From VBDM01 sp035702665 (GTDB lineage Bacteria > Pseudomonadota > Gammaproteobacteria > Burkholderiales > SG8-39): 64,000 nucleotides of DNA. This document shows positions 1 through 7,337 of the stretch, in pieces. Under the pieces are notes generated by a model. That model was not told the DNA's origin. It saw nothing but the letters and a program-made list of their open reading frames with translations, and made no database searches. Both the position numbers and the translations under genes were made by a program. The DNA is taken from NCBI GenBank assembly GCA_035702665.1, contig DASSQD010000138.1, positions 1-64,000 on the forward strand, written 5' to 3'. The first letter of the stretch is position 1; each line of letters starts with the position of its first letter.

Positions 1-283
1 GCCCGGCCGCGCCGTGGTCGACGCCGGCCTCAAGGCCTCGAGCGTCGACTCGGGCATGCCCCTGGTGTACCAACGCGAGGGCGTGGAGTACGCCAAGGCT
101 TCCGACGAGCACGGCGTGCTGAAGATCTCCGCGGGAGCGAAGGCACCGCGGCTGGGCGAGAAGCTGCTCCTCGTGCCGGGCCACTGCGACCCGACGGTGA
201 ACCTCTACGACTGGCTGGTATGCGTGCGCGAGCGTAGAGTGGAGGCACTCTGGCCGGTCACGGCGCGAGGCGCGCTGTACTAA
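1..283 (+). CDS. DSD1-family PLP enzyme (D-threonine aldolase / D-serine dehydratase-like), C-terminal part
   Basis: This is the 3' end of a gene cut by the window edge; the reading frame begins at base 2. The visible tail contains the motif PGHCDPT, whose His and Cys match the metal-binding pair near the end of D-threonine aldolase and D-serine dehydratase-like proteins. The preceding VDAGLKASSVDSGMP stretch is also typical of that family. These enzymes use PLP plus a divalent metal to cleave or dehydrate D-beta-hydroxy amino acids. The N-terminal barrel with the PLP lysine lies outside the window, so substrate cannot be judged. The stop codon is 14 bases before the next gene, which has its own strong ribosome site, so co-transcription is likely. 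Confidence 0.8.
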   Translation, partial: PGRAVVDAGLKASSVDSGMPLVYQREGVEYAKASDEHGVLKISAGAKAPRLGEKLLLVPGHCDPTVNLYDWLVCVRERRVEALWPVTARGALY

Positions 284-297
284 GAGGAGGAGGAAAC

Positions 298-1611
298 ATG
301 AAATACGTGAGGCGAGCGTTCGTACTGCTCGCGGCAGCCCTTCCGGCGATCGCCTGGGCCCAGGACCGCAGCCAGGTGCCGGAGGACGTCAACCAGCGAA
401 CCGCGAGGGTCGAAAGCAAGGTGATCGCGTGGCGGCGCGACATCCACCGGAACCCCGAACTCGGCAACCGCGAATTCCGCACCTCGAAGCTGGTCGCCGA
501 TCATCTGCGCAGCCTCGGTCTGGAAGTCAAGACCGGTATCGCGCACACGGGCGTGGTGGCAGTCCTGCGCGGCGGCAAGCCCGGGCCGGTGGTGGCCCTC
601 CGCGCGGACATGGACGCGCTGCCGGTCACCGAGGAGACGCCGGTCCCGTTCGCTTCGAAGGTGAAGGGAACCTACGAGGGAAAGGAAGTCGGCGTGGCGC
701 ATGTCTGCGGGCACGACGGGCATACCGCGATCCTGATGGGTACCGCCGAGGTGCTCGCGTCGATGAGAAAGGAGCTGCCGGGGACGGTGAAGTTCATCTT
801 CCAGCCCGCCGAGGAGGGCCCGCCCGACGGCGAGGAAGGCGGCGCGGCAATGATGGTCAGGCAGGGCGCGCTCGAGAACCCGCGCCCGGAGGTCATATTC
901 GGCCTGCACCTCACCAACGGATGGGAGGTGGGCAAGATCGCCTACCGCCCCGGGCCGGCGATGGCGAGCGCGGACAACCTGCGCATCGTCGTCAAGGGCC
1001 GCGGCACCCACGGAGCGCGGCCTTGGGCGGGCGTGGACCCGATCGTCGTCGCGTCGCAGATCGTGCTCGCGCTGCAGACCATCGCCAGCCGGCAGGTGGA
1101 TGTCACGCGCGAGCCCTCGGTCATCACGATCGGCAGCATTCACGGCGGCAACCGCTACAACATCATCCCCGACAACGTCGAAATGGCGGGCACCATCCGC
1201 ACCTACGACGAAGCGATGAAGAGGGACATCCACGAGCGCATCCGGAACACGGCTGACATGATCGCGAAGAGCGCGGGCGCGACCGCCGAGGTGAAGATCG
1301 AGTCGCCGTATAAGGTCACGATGAACGACGAGAAGCTCACCGCGAGGATGCTGCCGACCCTGAGGAAGGTGGCCGGCGCGGAAAATGTAATGCTCGCCCA
1401 GAAATCCCCGGCTGCGGAGGATTTTTCCTTCTATGCGGAGACCGTTCCGGGGCTGTTCTTCCAGATCGGCGTCACGCCGAAGGGCTCCGACCCCAGGAAG
1501 ACGGCGAACAACCACTCGCCGCGTTTCTACGTCGACGAATCCGGGTTGCTGCTCGGCGTGAAGGCGCTGACGCAGCTTACGCTCGACTATCTGCAAGCGA
1601 ACAACAAATGA
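298..1611 (+). CDS. Exported M20 family amidohydrolase (hippurate/IAA-amino-acid hydrolase type)
   Basis: A 437-residue zinc peptidase-like amidohydrolase that should split an acyl or aryl amide from an amino acid. Residues 1-21 form a signal peptide ending AWA, so it is probably periplasmic. Metal-site motifs are visible: ALRADMDALPVTE near 100, VCGHDGHT with Cys137, His139 and His142, the acidic PAEEG at 170-174, and His204 in FGLHL. The lid domain with HGARPWAGVDP follows, and the final metal-ligand region NNHSPR lies near the C-terminus. The start is set by the GAGGAGGAGG ribosome site at 283-293. The stop overlaps the start of the following Bug receptor as ATGA. Pairing an exported amidohydrolase with a carboxylate receptor suggests that its acid product is captured for uptake. 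The exact substrate is unknown. Confidence 0.88.
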   Translation: MKYVRRAFVLLAAALPAIAWAQDRSQVPEDVNQRTARVESKVIAWRRDIHRNPELGNREFRTSKLVADHLRSLGLEVKTGIAHTGVVAVLRGGKPGPVVALRADMDALPVTEETPVPFASKVKGTYEGKEVGVAHVCGHDGHTAILMGTAEVLASMRKELPGTVKFIFQPAEEGPPDGEEGGAAMMVRQGALENPRPEVIFGLHLTNGWEVGKIAYRPGPAMASADNLRIVVKGRGTHGARPWAGVDPIVVASQIVLALQTIASRQVDVTREPSVITIGSIHGGNRYNIIPDNVEMAGTIRTYDEAMKRDIHERIRNTADMIAKSAGATAEVKIESPYKVTMNDEKLTARMLPTLRKVAGAENVMLAQKSPAAEDFSFYAETVPGLFFQIGVTPKGSDPRKTANNHSPRFYVDESGLLLGVKALTQLTLDYLQANNK

Positions 1612-2579
1612 CTCGGCGATTCCTATGCGCGCTCGCGGTGCTGCTCGCGGGCTCCGGCTGCGCGCTCGCCCAAGGCTATCCCTCACGGCCGATCACGCTC
1701 GTGAACCCCTTCGCCGCGGGCGGCCCGGTCGACGCGGTCGCGCGCATCATGTCGGCGCCGATGAGCAAGGCGTTGGGACAGCCGGTGCTCGTCGACTACA
1801 CCGTCGGCGCCGCCGGCACGATCGGCGTGGGCCGCGTCGCGCGCGCGGCGCCCGACGGCTACACGCTCAGCATCGGCCACTGGGCCACGCACGTCATCAA
1901 CGCGGCGATCTATCCGCTGCAGTACGACGTGCTGAAGGACCTGGAGCCGGTCGGCATGATCTGCGCCAACCCGCTGCTCGTGGTGGCGAGGTCCGGCTTC
2001 CCCGCGAAAGACCTGAAGGAGCTGATCGGCTGGCTCAAGGCGAATCCCGACAAGGCCTCGGTCGGCACGGCGGGCGTCGGGTCGGGATCGCACATGGGCG
2101 GCGTCTATTTCCAGAGCGCCACGGGAGTAAAGGTCCAGTACATCCCGTACAAGGGTACGGGGCCGGCGATGCAAGACCTGCTCGCGGGCCGTATCGACAT
2201 GATCGTCGACCAGGCGTCCAACTCGTTGCCGCAGGTGCGCGCGGGCAAGATCAAGGCGTTCGCGGTCACGGCGAAGAACCGTCTCGCGGCCGCGCCCGAG
2301 ATTCCGACCGTTGACGAGGCCGGGCTGCCGGGGCTCTATGTCTCGGTGTGGTTCGGGATCTGGGCGCCGAAAGGCACGCCGCGCGACATCGTCGCCAAGC
2401 TCAACGCGGCGATGCAGTCGTCGCTCGCAGATCCGGCGACCCGTCAGAGGCTGGGCGAGCTGGGGCAGGAGGTCGTGCCGCGAGAGCAGCAGAGCCCGGA
2501 GGCGCTCGCCGCCTTTCACAAGGCCGAGGCCGAGAAGTGGTGGCCGCTCGTGAAAGCGGCCGGGATCAAGCCCGAGTGA
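1608..2579 (+). CDS. Bug-family tripartite tricarboxylate transporter receptor
   Basis: A 323-residue periplasmic solute-binding protein. A signal peptide covers roughly residues 1-22, ending ALAQ. It is followed by the family hallmark YPSRPITLVNPFAAGG, and later by the conserved APDGYTL, a GSGSHMG-type ligand loop and YKGTGPAMQDLLAGRID. These receptors bind carboxylates and pass them to a TctA/TctB permease, but none is encoded nearby. As in many betaproteobacteria the receptor is an orphan that may share a distant permease or act in signalling. The ATG overlaps the stop of the amidohydrolase (ATGA), so translation is coupled. Family assignment is firm; the ligand is not predictable. Confidence 0.92.
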   Translation: MTRRFLCALAVLLAGSGCALAQGYPSRPITLVNPFAAGGPVDAVARIMSAPMSKALGQPVLVDYTVGAAGTIGVGRVARAAPDGYTLSIGHWATHVINAAIYPLQYDVLKDLEPVGMICANPLLVVARSGFPAKDLKELIGWLKANPDKASVGTAGVGSGSHMGGVYFQSATGVKVQYIPYKGTGPAMQDLLAGRIDMIVDQASNSLPQVRAGKIKAFAVTAKNRLAAAPEIPTVDEAGLPGLYVSVWFGIWAPKGTPRDIVAKLNAAMQSSLADPATRQRLGELGQEVVPREQQSPEALAAFHKAEAEKWWPLVKAAGIKPE

Positions 2580-2599
2580 ATGGCGTCGCTGTCCAGCTC

Positions 2600-3490
2600 T
2601 CAGGTCGACGCGCCTTGCTTCAGGAGGTCCAAGAGGCGCCGCGCGGCCGGCGGCAAGTAGGCGCCCTTGCGGTACATGACGCCGACCGGACGGCGATAGG
2701 TCAGCTCCTTCACTGGGAGAATCCTCAGGCCCAGACTCTTTGCAGCCATGTCCATCGTCAGCCTCGGGCCGAAGCCCAGCAATCGGGACTGCGAGATCAT
2801 CTGAATCCGCAGTCGCACTGAGCGTGTCTCTAGCGCAAAGCGGGGTTCCGGCAGTTTGTGATCGGTGAAGGCCTGCCTCAAGAGCTGCTTCGGCCGGTAG
2901 TTCGCGGTCGAGATCGTCCAGATTTCGTCTACCAGGTCTGCAAGCCGCAGTTTCCGCTTTTTTGTGAGCGGATGGGAGGCGGAGGCGTAAGCGACGTACT
3001 GGTCGTCGAGAATGTGGACTTGCTCGACGCCCTCGTAAGGCACCGGGGGAATGTAGTTCAATGCGAGATCGAGCTCGCCCTGGCGGATTAGCGGGACGAG
3101 TTCGTCGTTGTCGCTGATAGTGACTTCGATGGTCAGCCTCGGAGAGTCGCTCATGAGCCGCGTGCAGGCGACGGGCAGGTACTCGCAGTCAGTTGGGCCC
3201 GCGCCGATGCGGAGGTGCCCGGTACGGCCTCCGTTCAGATCCGAGACTTGGCGCGTTATGTCCCTCAGGGTCAATCGCATGCGCTGGGCCTGCGCCGCGA
3301 GCACCGTGCCGAGCGGGGTGAGCCGCACTCCCTTGCCGGTGCGCTCGACGAGTTCCGCCTCCAACGAGGATTCGAGCCTGCGCAGGCTCTTGCTCAGCGC
3401 GGGAGGCGTCAGGCCGAGCGCCTCGGCGGCGCGGCGCATGTTGCCGTGCTCCGCTATGGTCCCGAAATACTCAATATCGCGCAGTTCCAT
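2600..3490 (-). CDS. LysR-family transcriptional regulator
   Basis: A 296-residue regulator with a winged helix-turn-helix at residues 1-60, including the typical RRAAEALGLTPPALSKSLRRLE recognition region. A periplasmic-binding-like effector domain runs from about residue 90 to the end. It is transcribed away from the Bug receptor gene at 3605. The 114-bp gap between them holds an inverted repeat AATTCA-N8-TGAATT (3502-3521) that overlaps where its own promoter should lie. LysR regulators usually autoregulate and control the divergent gene, so control of the 3605 receptor by a carboxylate ligand is the simplest inference. Its stop faces the end of the first Bug gene. Confidence 0.93.
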   Translation of the reverse strand: MELRDIEYFGTIAEHGNMRRAAEALGLTPPALSKSLRRLESSLEAELVERTGKGVRLTPLGTVLAAQAQRMRLTLRDITRQVSDLNGGRTGHLRIGAGPTDCEYLPVACTRLMSDSPRLTIEVTISDNDELVPLIRQGELDLALNYIPPVPYEGVEQVHILDDQYVAYASASHPLTKKRKLRLADLVDEIWTISTANYRPKQLLRQAFTDHKLPEPRFALETRSVRLRIQMISQSRLLGFGPRLTMDMAAKSLGLRILPVKELTYRRPVGVMYRKGAYLPPAARRLLDLLKQGAST

Positions 3491-3501
3491 GCATTAACCA
3501 G

Positions 3502-3521
3502 AATTCAACAGATAGTGAATT
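3502..3521. promoter_or_regulatory. Inverted repeat, probable LysR operator
   Basis: AATTCA and TGAATT arms separated by eight bases (ACAGATAG) lie 11 bases upstream of the lysR start, in the divergent lysR/Bug spacer. The size and the T-N11-A core match LysR-type binding sites. Assignment to this regulator rests on position only. Confidence 0.45.
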
Positions 3522-3604
3522 TACCAGCCTTGCAGAAAACACGCTTGCAGCACCATCATCCGCTTCTCAATCGAAGCCAAACGGATAAGAAGGGAGGCGC
3601 ACAC

Positions 3605-4576
3605 ATGAATAGTCGCTGCCCATGGACTGCAATGACCATGCTCTCCGGCCTGCTGCTGATCGGCCCGGCGGCGTCCCAGGACTATCCGACCCGCACCGTG
3701 CGGATCATCACTAGCACGCCGGGAAATTTTCACGACATCGTGGCGCGTCGCGTCGCCCTTTCCCTGAGCGAGAAGTGGCATCAGCCGGTGATCGTGGAGA
3801 ACCGCGGCGGAGCGGGCGCGACGCTCGCCGCAACAGCCGCGGCAAATGCCGCCCCTGACGGCTACACCCTGCTGGTGACCGATCGCACCGGACTCTGCGT
3901 CTCGCCGATCTTGCACACCAAGCTCGGCTATGACCCGTTCAAGGACTTTGCTCCCGTTACTCTTCTGGGTGCTGCGCCGATGCTGCTCATCGCCAACGCG
4001 TCGGTGCCGGCGGCGAACCTCGACGAGTTCATCGGGTACTTACGGCGCTCAAAGAATTCCGTAGAATTCGCGTCGGCCGGCCCCGGCACGGGGAATCACC
4101 TTCTGGACGAACTGCTCAAGCAGTCGGCGCACGTGGACCTGGTAAACGTGCACTACAAGGGCAGCCCGGCCGCGATGATGGGGCTGCTGGCGGGCGAAAC
4201 GAAGGCTTCCTTCATGCTTATTCCGGTAGGTCTGCCGCACGTGCGCGCGGGAAGGGTCAAAGCGTATGCGACGACCGGCAGGCGGCGCTTTCCGGGCGCA
4301 GCAGATGTTCCGACGGTGGCAGAGCTGGGCATGCCGGAGCTTCAGGCCGAGCTTTGGCTTGCCCTCATGGCGCCTGCGCGTACACCTGCTACCGTCATCG
4401 CGAAGGCCAATCGCGACGTCGTCGAGATTCTCAGCACCCCCGTTGTGAGAGACACTCTGACCGCGCAGGGCGCGGACATCGCGTACAGCACGCCCGGCGA
4501 GCTCAGCGATTTGATGAGAAGCGAGACGGAAAAGTGGCGGAAGGTGATCGAGGTGGCTAAGATCCAAATCGACTGA
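3605..4576 (+). CDS. Bug-family tripartite tricarboxylate transporter receptor (second copy)
   Basis: A 323-residue periplasmic binding protein. The ATG at 3605 is chosen because AGGGAGG sits at 3591-3597 and the product then begins with a signal peptide ending AASQ, followed by the family motif DYPTRTVRIITSTPG. The open frame extends upstream but has no coding sense there. Conserved blocks NAAPDGYTLLV, GPGTGNHLLDELL and VHYKGSPAAMMGLLAGE are present. The first loop reads TPGNFHDIVARR where most relatives have a glycine-rich PPGG-type loop, so its ligand pocket may differ from that of the receptor at 1608. It is divergent from a LysR regulator and followed only 17 bases later by the convergent end of a MetE-like gene. 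Confidence 0.9.
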   Translation: MNSRCPWTAMTMLSGLLLIGPAASQDYPTRTVRIITSTPGNFHDIVARRVALSLSEKWHQPVIVENRGGAGATLAATAAANAAPDGYTLLVTDRTGLCVSPILHTKLGYDPFKDFAPVTLLGAAPMLLIANASVPAANLDEFIGYLRRSKNSVEFASAGPGTGNHLLDELLKQSAHVDLVNVHYKGSPAAMMGLLAGETKASFMLIPVGLPHVRAGRVKAYATTGRRRFPGAADVPTVAELGMPELQAELWLALMAPARTPATVIAKANRDVVEILSTPVVRDTLTAQGADIAYSTPGELSDLMRSETEKWRKVIEVAKIQID

Positions 4577-4593
4577 ATATAAGGCTTTGTCGG

Positions 4594-5700
4594 CTACCCC
4601 CAAACATTCCTCGAAACCTCCAGCACGAGCCCGAGCTTGCGCCACTGGTCGTCCTCGGTGAGCTTGTTGCCGTGGTGGGTGCTCGAGAACCCGCACTGCG
4701 GCGAGAGGCACAGATTCTCCAGCGGCACGTACTTCGCCGCGGCGTCGATGCGGCGCTTCAGATCGTCCTTCTTCTCGAGGTCCGCGACTTTCGAGCTCAC
4801 CAGCCCCAGAACCACGACCTTGCCCTTCGGAACGTAGCGCAGCGGCTCGAAGCCGCCGGCGCGGTCGGTGTCGTACTCGAGGAAAAAAGCGTCCACGCCG
4901 AGCCGCGAGAACACGGTCTCGGCGACGTAGTCGTAGCTGCCGCTCGCGAGCCAGGTGCTCTTGAAGTTGCCGCGGCAGGTGTGGATCGCGACCGTCATGT
5001 CGTCGGGAACGTCGCGGATCGCGGCGTTGACCGCCTCGGCGTACATCGCGTTGTCCTTCTTCGGGTCGTCGCCCAGCTTCTTGAACTGCTCCTGCACCTT
5101 GGGGTCGCCCATCATGGCGATGGTGGTGTCGTCGATCTGCAGGTAGCGGCAGCCGGCCTTGTACAGGTCGGCGATCTCCTCGCGATAAGCCCTGGTGAGA
5201 TCGGCCCAGAACTCGTCGAGATCCGGGTAGGTCTTCTTGATCGACGCGCGGTCGGCGCGCGCGTGCAGCATCGCGGGCGAGGGCATGGTGAACTTGGGCG
5301 TGTTCTTCGCCACCGACTTCAGGAACTTGAAGTGATCGAGCATCGAGGGCTTGCTGCGGCGGATCTTGCCCGTGACGCGCATGAAGGGCGGCTGCGCGTC
5401 GGTGCCCTTGAACTTCGCGTCCCCGTAGGTATCACCCGTGGACAGCGTAACGCCGTCGAAGCCGGCGAGGAAGTCGATGTGCCACCAGTCGCGGCGGAAT
5501 TCGCCGTCGGTGACGGCCTGCATGCCGACCGCTTCCTGCCTGGCGACGACCTCGCGGATGTGCTTGTCCTGTACGGCCTTGAGCTCGGCCGCGTTCATCT
5601 TGCCCTCGCGGGCCTTGTCGCGCGCGTTGTGCAGCTCCTGCGGGCGCAGGAGGCTGCCGACGTGGTCGGCGCGATAGGGGGGAATGGCTCTCGCGGACAT
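4594..5700 (-). CDS. MetE C-terminal-like cobalamin-independent methyltransferase (short form)
   Basis: A 368-residue single-barrel relative of the catalytic half of MetE, about half the length of full MetE. It resembles the YxjG/YxjH-type proteins annotated as 5-methyltetrahydropteroyl-glutamate-homocysteine methyltransferases. The zinc-site pattern is present: His-x-Cys in VAIHTCRGNF and a late Cys at about residue 336 in CLSPQCGFSSTHHG. The N-terminus begins with YRADHVGSLLRP, typical of this family. It lies downstream of, and in the same direction as, the LigM-like O-demethylase at 5787 (86-bp gap), so it probably accepts methyl groups from the methyl-tetrahydrofolate that enzyme makes. 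The acceptor could be homocysteine or another thiol. Confidence 0.82.
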   Translation of the reverse strand: MSARAIPPYRADHVGSLLRPQELHNARDKAREGKMNAAELKAVQDKHIREVVARQEAVGMQAVTDGEFRRDWWHIDFLAGFDGVTLSTGDTYGDAKFKGTDAQPPFMRVTGKIRRSKPSMLDHFKFLKSVAKNTPKFTMPSPAMLHARADRASIKKTYPDLDEFWADLTRAYREEIADLYKAGCRYLQIDDTTIAMMGDPKVQEQFKKLGDDPKKDNAMYAEAVNAAIRDVPDDMTVAIHTCRGNFKSTWLASGSYDYVAETVFSRLGVDAFFLEYDTDRAGGFEPLRYVPKGKVVVLGLVSSKVADLEKKDDLKRRIDAAAKYVPLENLCLSPQCGFSSTHHGNKLTEDDQWRKLGLVLEVSRNVWG

Positions 5701-5786
5701 CCGTATTCCTTCGGAAGGGCCAGAAGGATAAAGGATAGCCCGCCGCGATTCAAGAACCGCGGGCGCGACAGCGAATCAGCAGCGGC

Positions 5787-7187
5787 TCAGGCCGTCGCCT
5801 TGCTGCGCCAGCCCTCGTGATAGGTCGTCTGCGCCATCTTGGAATACGGCGCCGGGCTGACCTTGGCGCGGACCTCGATCTGCTTGTGGCGCTCGACGGT
5901 CGGCTTCTTCGTGCCGCCGCCCTCCTCGCCCCACACCAGCTTCACTTCGGTTCCCAGCTCGACATTCGCGTCGACGATGCCGAGCGAGAGCATTGAGCGC
6001 TCGTTGTAACTGTAGCCCGAGAACATGTTGAGGCCCACCTGCTTACCGTTCAGCATGATCCGGTCGTACGACGCGGAGGTGTAGTTCGAGAGCGGCAAGT
6101 CGAGGAACTTGTACGGATCGCCCTGCTCGAGCATCGAGCGCCAGATCTTGACTACGTCTTCCGGGTTCCAGGCGAAGGTGACCTTGCGCCGGTGCGGCTT
6201 GCCGGCCATCTTCTGCAGCGCTTCCTTGCCGATGAAATCGTGGTCGAACTTGATGAACGAGCCGTAGCCCATCTCGTAGGGCGTGACGTAGTAGTCCTCG
6301 ATCTTGTCGGAGACGAAGCTGCCGCCGATCGAGCCGGTCGCCTCGTAGCTGTTTGCGGGCAGCCATTCGCGGTACTTCTTCATCTTCTCGCCAGTGTAGA
6401 CGGCGGGCAGCGGCGAGGGGATCCAGCCGGATTCGCAGGTGTTGGTCGCGTAGGCGCGCGAGCCGACTTCCTTCAGGCCGAACTCCTTGCCGGCCGCGAC
6501 GATCGCGGCGCGGATCTCCTCGCGCTCGGTATACGGGCCCCAGATCTCCAGTCCCGGCGCACCCGCCATGCCGTGGCGCAGCGTGCGCACCGTGCGGCCG
6601 GCGATCTTCATCGTCCCCATGTGGAAGAACTTGAGCTCGGGCACCGGACTGCCGTTCACCTTCTCGATTACCTTCCAGGCGTTCGGGCCCTGGATCTGGA
6701 AGCGGTAGTTGGTGCGGTTGATCGCCAGGCCCTTGGTGTTGCCCGGCGAGCGGTCGTCCTTCCTGGTCTTGACGTCGAAACCGCCGGTCTCGGCATGGAA
6801 CTGGATCCAGCTCGCCGCCGGCGCGCGGCCGACGAACACCATGTGGTTCTCCTCGAGGTGGAACAGGATGCCGTCGCCGATGACGTAGCCGTCGTAGCTC
6901 GTCGGCGCGAGCTGCTTGGCGCGGTCGACCGGGAAGTTGGCGAAGCTATTCATCCCGAGGTGGGTGAAGAGCTTGAGCGTATCCGGTCCTCGCACGTACT
7001 GCTCGACCATGTGATGCGACTGGTCGAACAGCACGGCGCTCTTCTGCCAGGCGGCCTGCTCGTCGCGCCAGTTCGAGAATTCGGACGGCACCACGGGGTA
7101 GACATAGGCGCCGATCTGCGAGTTGCGCAGCATCGCCACCGGGTTGCCGGCGGCTTTCAGGAGTTCCTCAAGATTGCGATGGCTCAT
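5787..7187 (-). CDS. Tetrahydrofolate-dependent O-demethylase, LigM/DesA-like (GcvT superfamily)
   Basis: A 466-residue aminomethyltransferase-fold protein. Size and many blocks match the vanillate/3-O-methylgallate demethylase LigM and syringate demethylase DesA of sphingomonads: MLRNSQIGAYVYPVV near the start, VLFDQSHHMVEQYVRG, FVGRAPAASWIQFHAETGG, TLRHGMAGAPGLEIWGPY, ESGWIPSPLPAVYTGEKM and PYEMGYGSFIKFDHDF. LigM moves the methyl group of an aryl methyl ether to tetrahydrofolate, giving a phenol and 5-methyl-tetrahydrofolate. Both neighbours are MetE-like enzymes able to use that product. A TTGACA-17-TGAAAT promoter lies at 7214-7242. The family is secure; an aromatic methoxy substrate is inferred, and other methylated compounds remain possible. 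Confidence 0.85.
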   Translation of the reverse strand: MSHRNLEELLKAAGNPVAMLRNSQIGAYVYPVVPSEFSNWRDEQAAWQKSAVLFDQSHHMVEQYVRGPDTLKLFTHLGMNSFANFPVDRAKQLAPTSYDGYVIGDGILFHLEENHMVFVGRAPAASWIQFHAETGGFDVKTRKDDRSPGNTKGLAINRTNYRFQIQGPNAWKVIEKVNGSPVPELKFFHMGTMKIAGRTVRTLRHGMAGAPGLEIWGPYTEREEIRAAIVAAGKEFGLKEVGSRAYATNTCESGWIPSPLPAVYTGEKMKKYREWLPANSYEATGSIGGSFVSDKIEDYYVTPYEMGYGSFIKFDHDFIGKEALQKMAGKPHRRKVTFAWNPEDVVKIWRSMLEQGDPYKFLDLPLSNYTSASYDRIMLNGKQVGLNMFSGYSYNERSMLSLGIVDANVELGTEVKLVWGEEGGGTKKPTVERHKQIEVRAKVSPAPYSKMAQTTYHEGWRSKATA

Positions 7188-7213
7188 GTTGTTCCCCCTC
7201 GTTCAATCGGAGC

Positions 7214-7242
7214 ATTTCAGGGGAAGCGCAGTCCCGTGTCAA
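7214..7242 (-). promoter_or_regulatory. Sigma-70 promoter of the LigM-like gene
   Basis: Read on the minus strand, TTGACA (7242-7237), a 17-base spacer and TGAAAT (7219-7214) lie 27 bases before the start codon, giving a short leader that contains the GGGGGA ribosome site. Confidence 0.6.
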
Positions 7243-7290
7243 CCCACTTCGAGCCCACTTTGGAAGTGGGACGGACGCGGGGCGCTTCCC
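7221..7290. repeat. Nested inverted repeats in the divergent demethylase/MetE-like spacer
   Basis: The outer arms GGGAAGCGC (7221-7229) and GCGCTTCCC (7282-7290) are perfect complements, as are the inner arms CCCACTTC (7243-7250) and GAAGTGGG (7263-7270). The outer left arm falls in the spacer of the leftward promoter, and the inner pair abuts its -35. A TACAAT -10-like hexamer for the rightward gene lies just beyond at 7305-7310. The arrangement looks like a shared operator for both directions. No regulator gene is adjacent. Confidence 0.45.
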
Positions 7291-7337
7291 TCGGGCAGCC
7301 GGACTACAATAGCCGGCCTTTCATCGGAGATTGGACC

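Noticed and set aside
7188..7300. Riboswitch (SAM, SAH or folate type) in the leader of the demethylase gene
   Set aside because: The dyads lie within and upstream of the predicted promoter, leaving a leader of only about 20 bases; no known riboswitch core was recognised.
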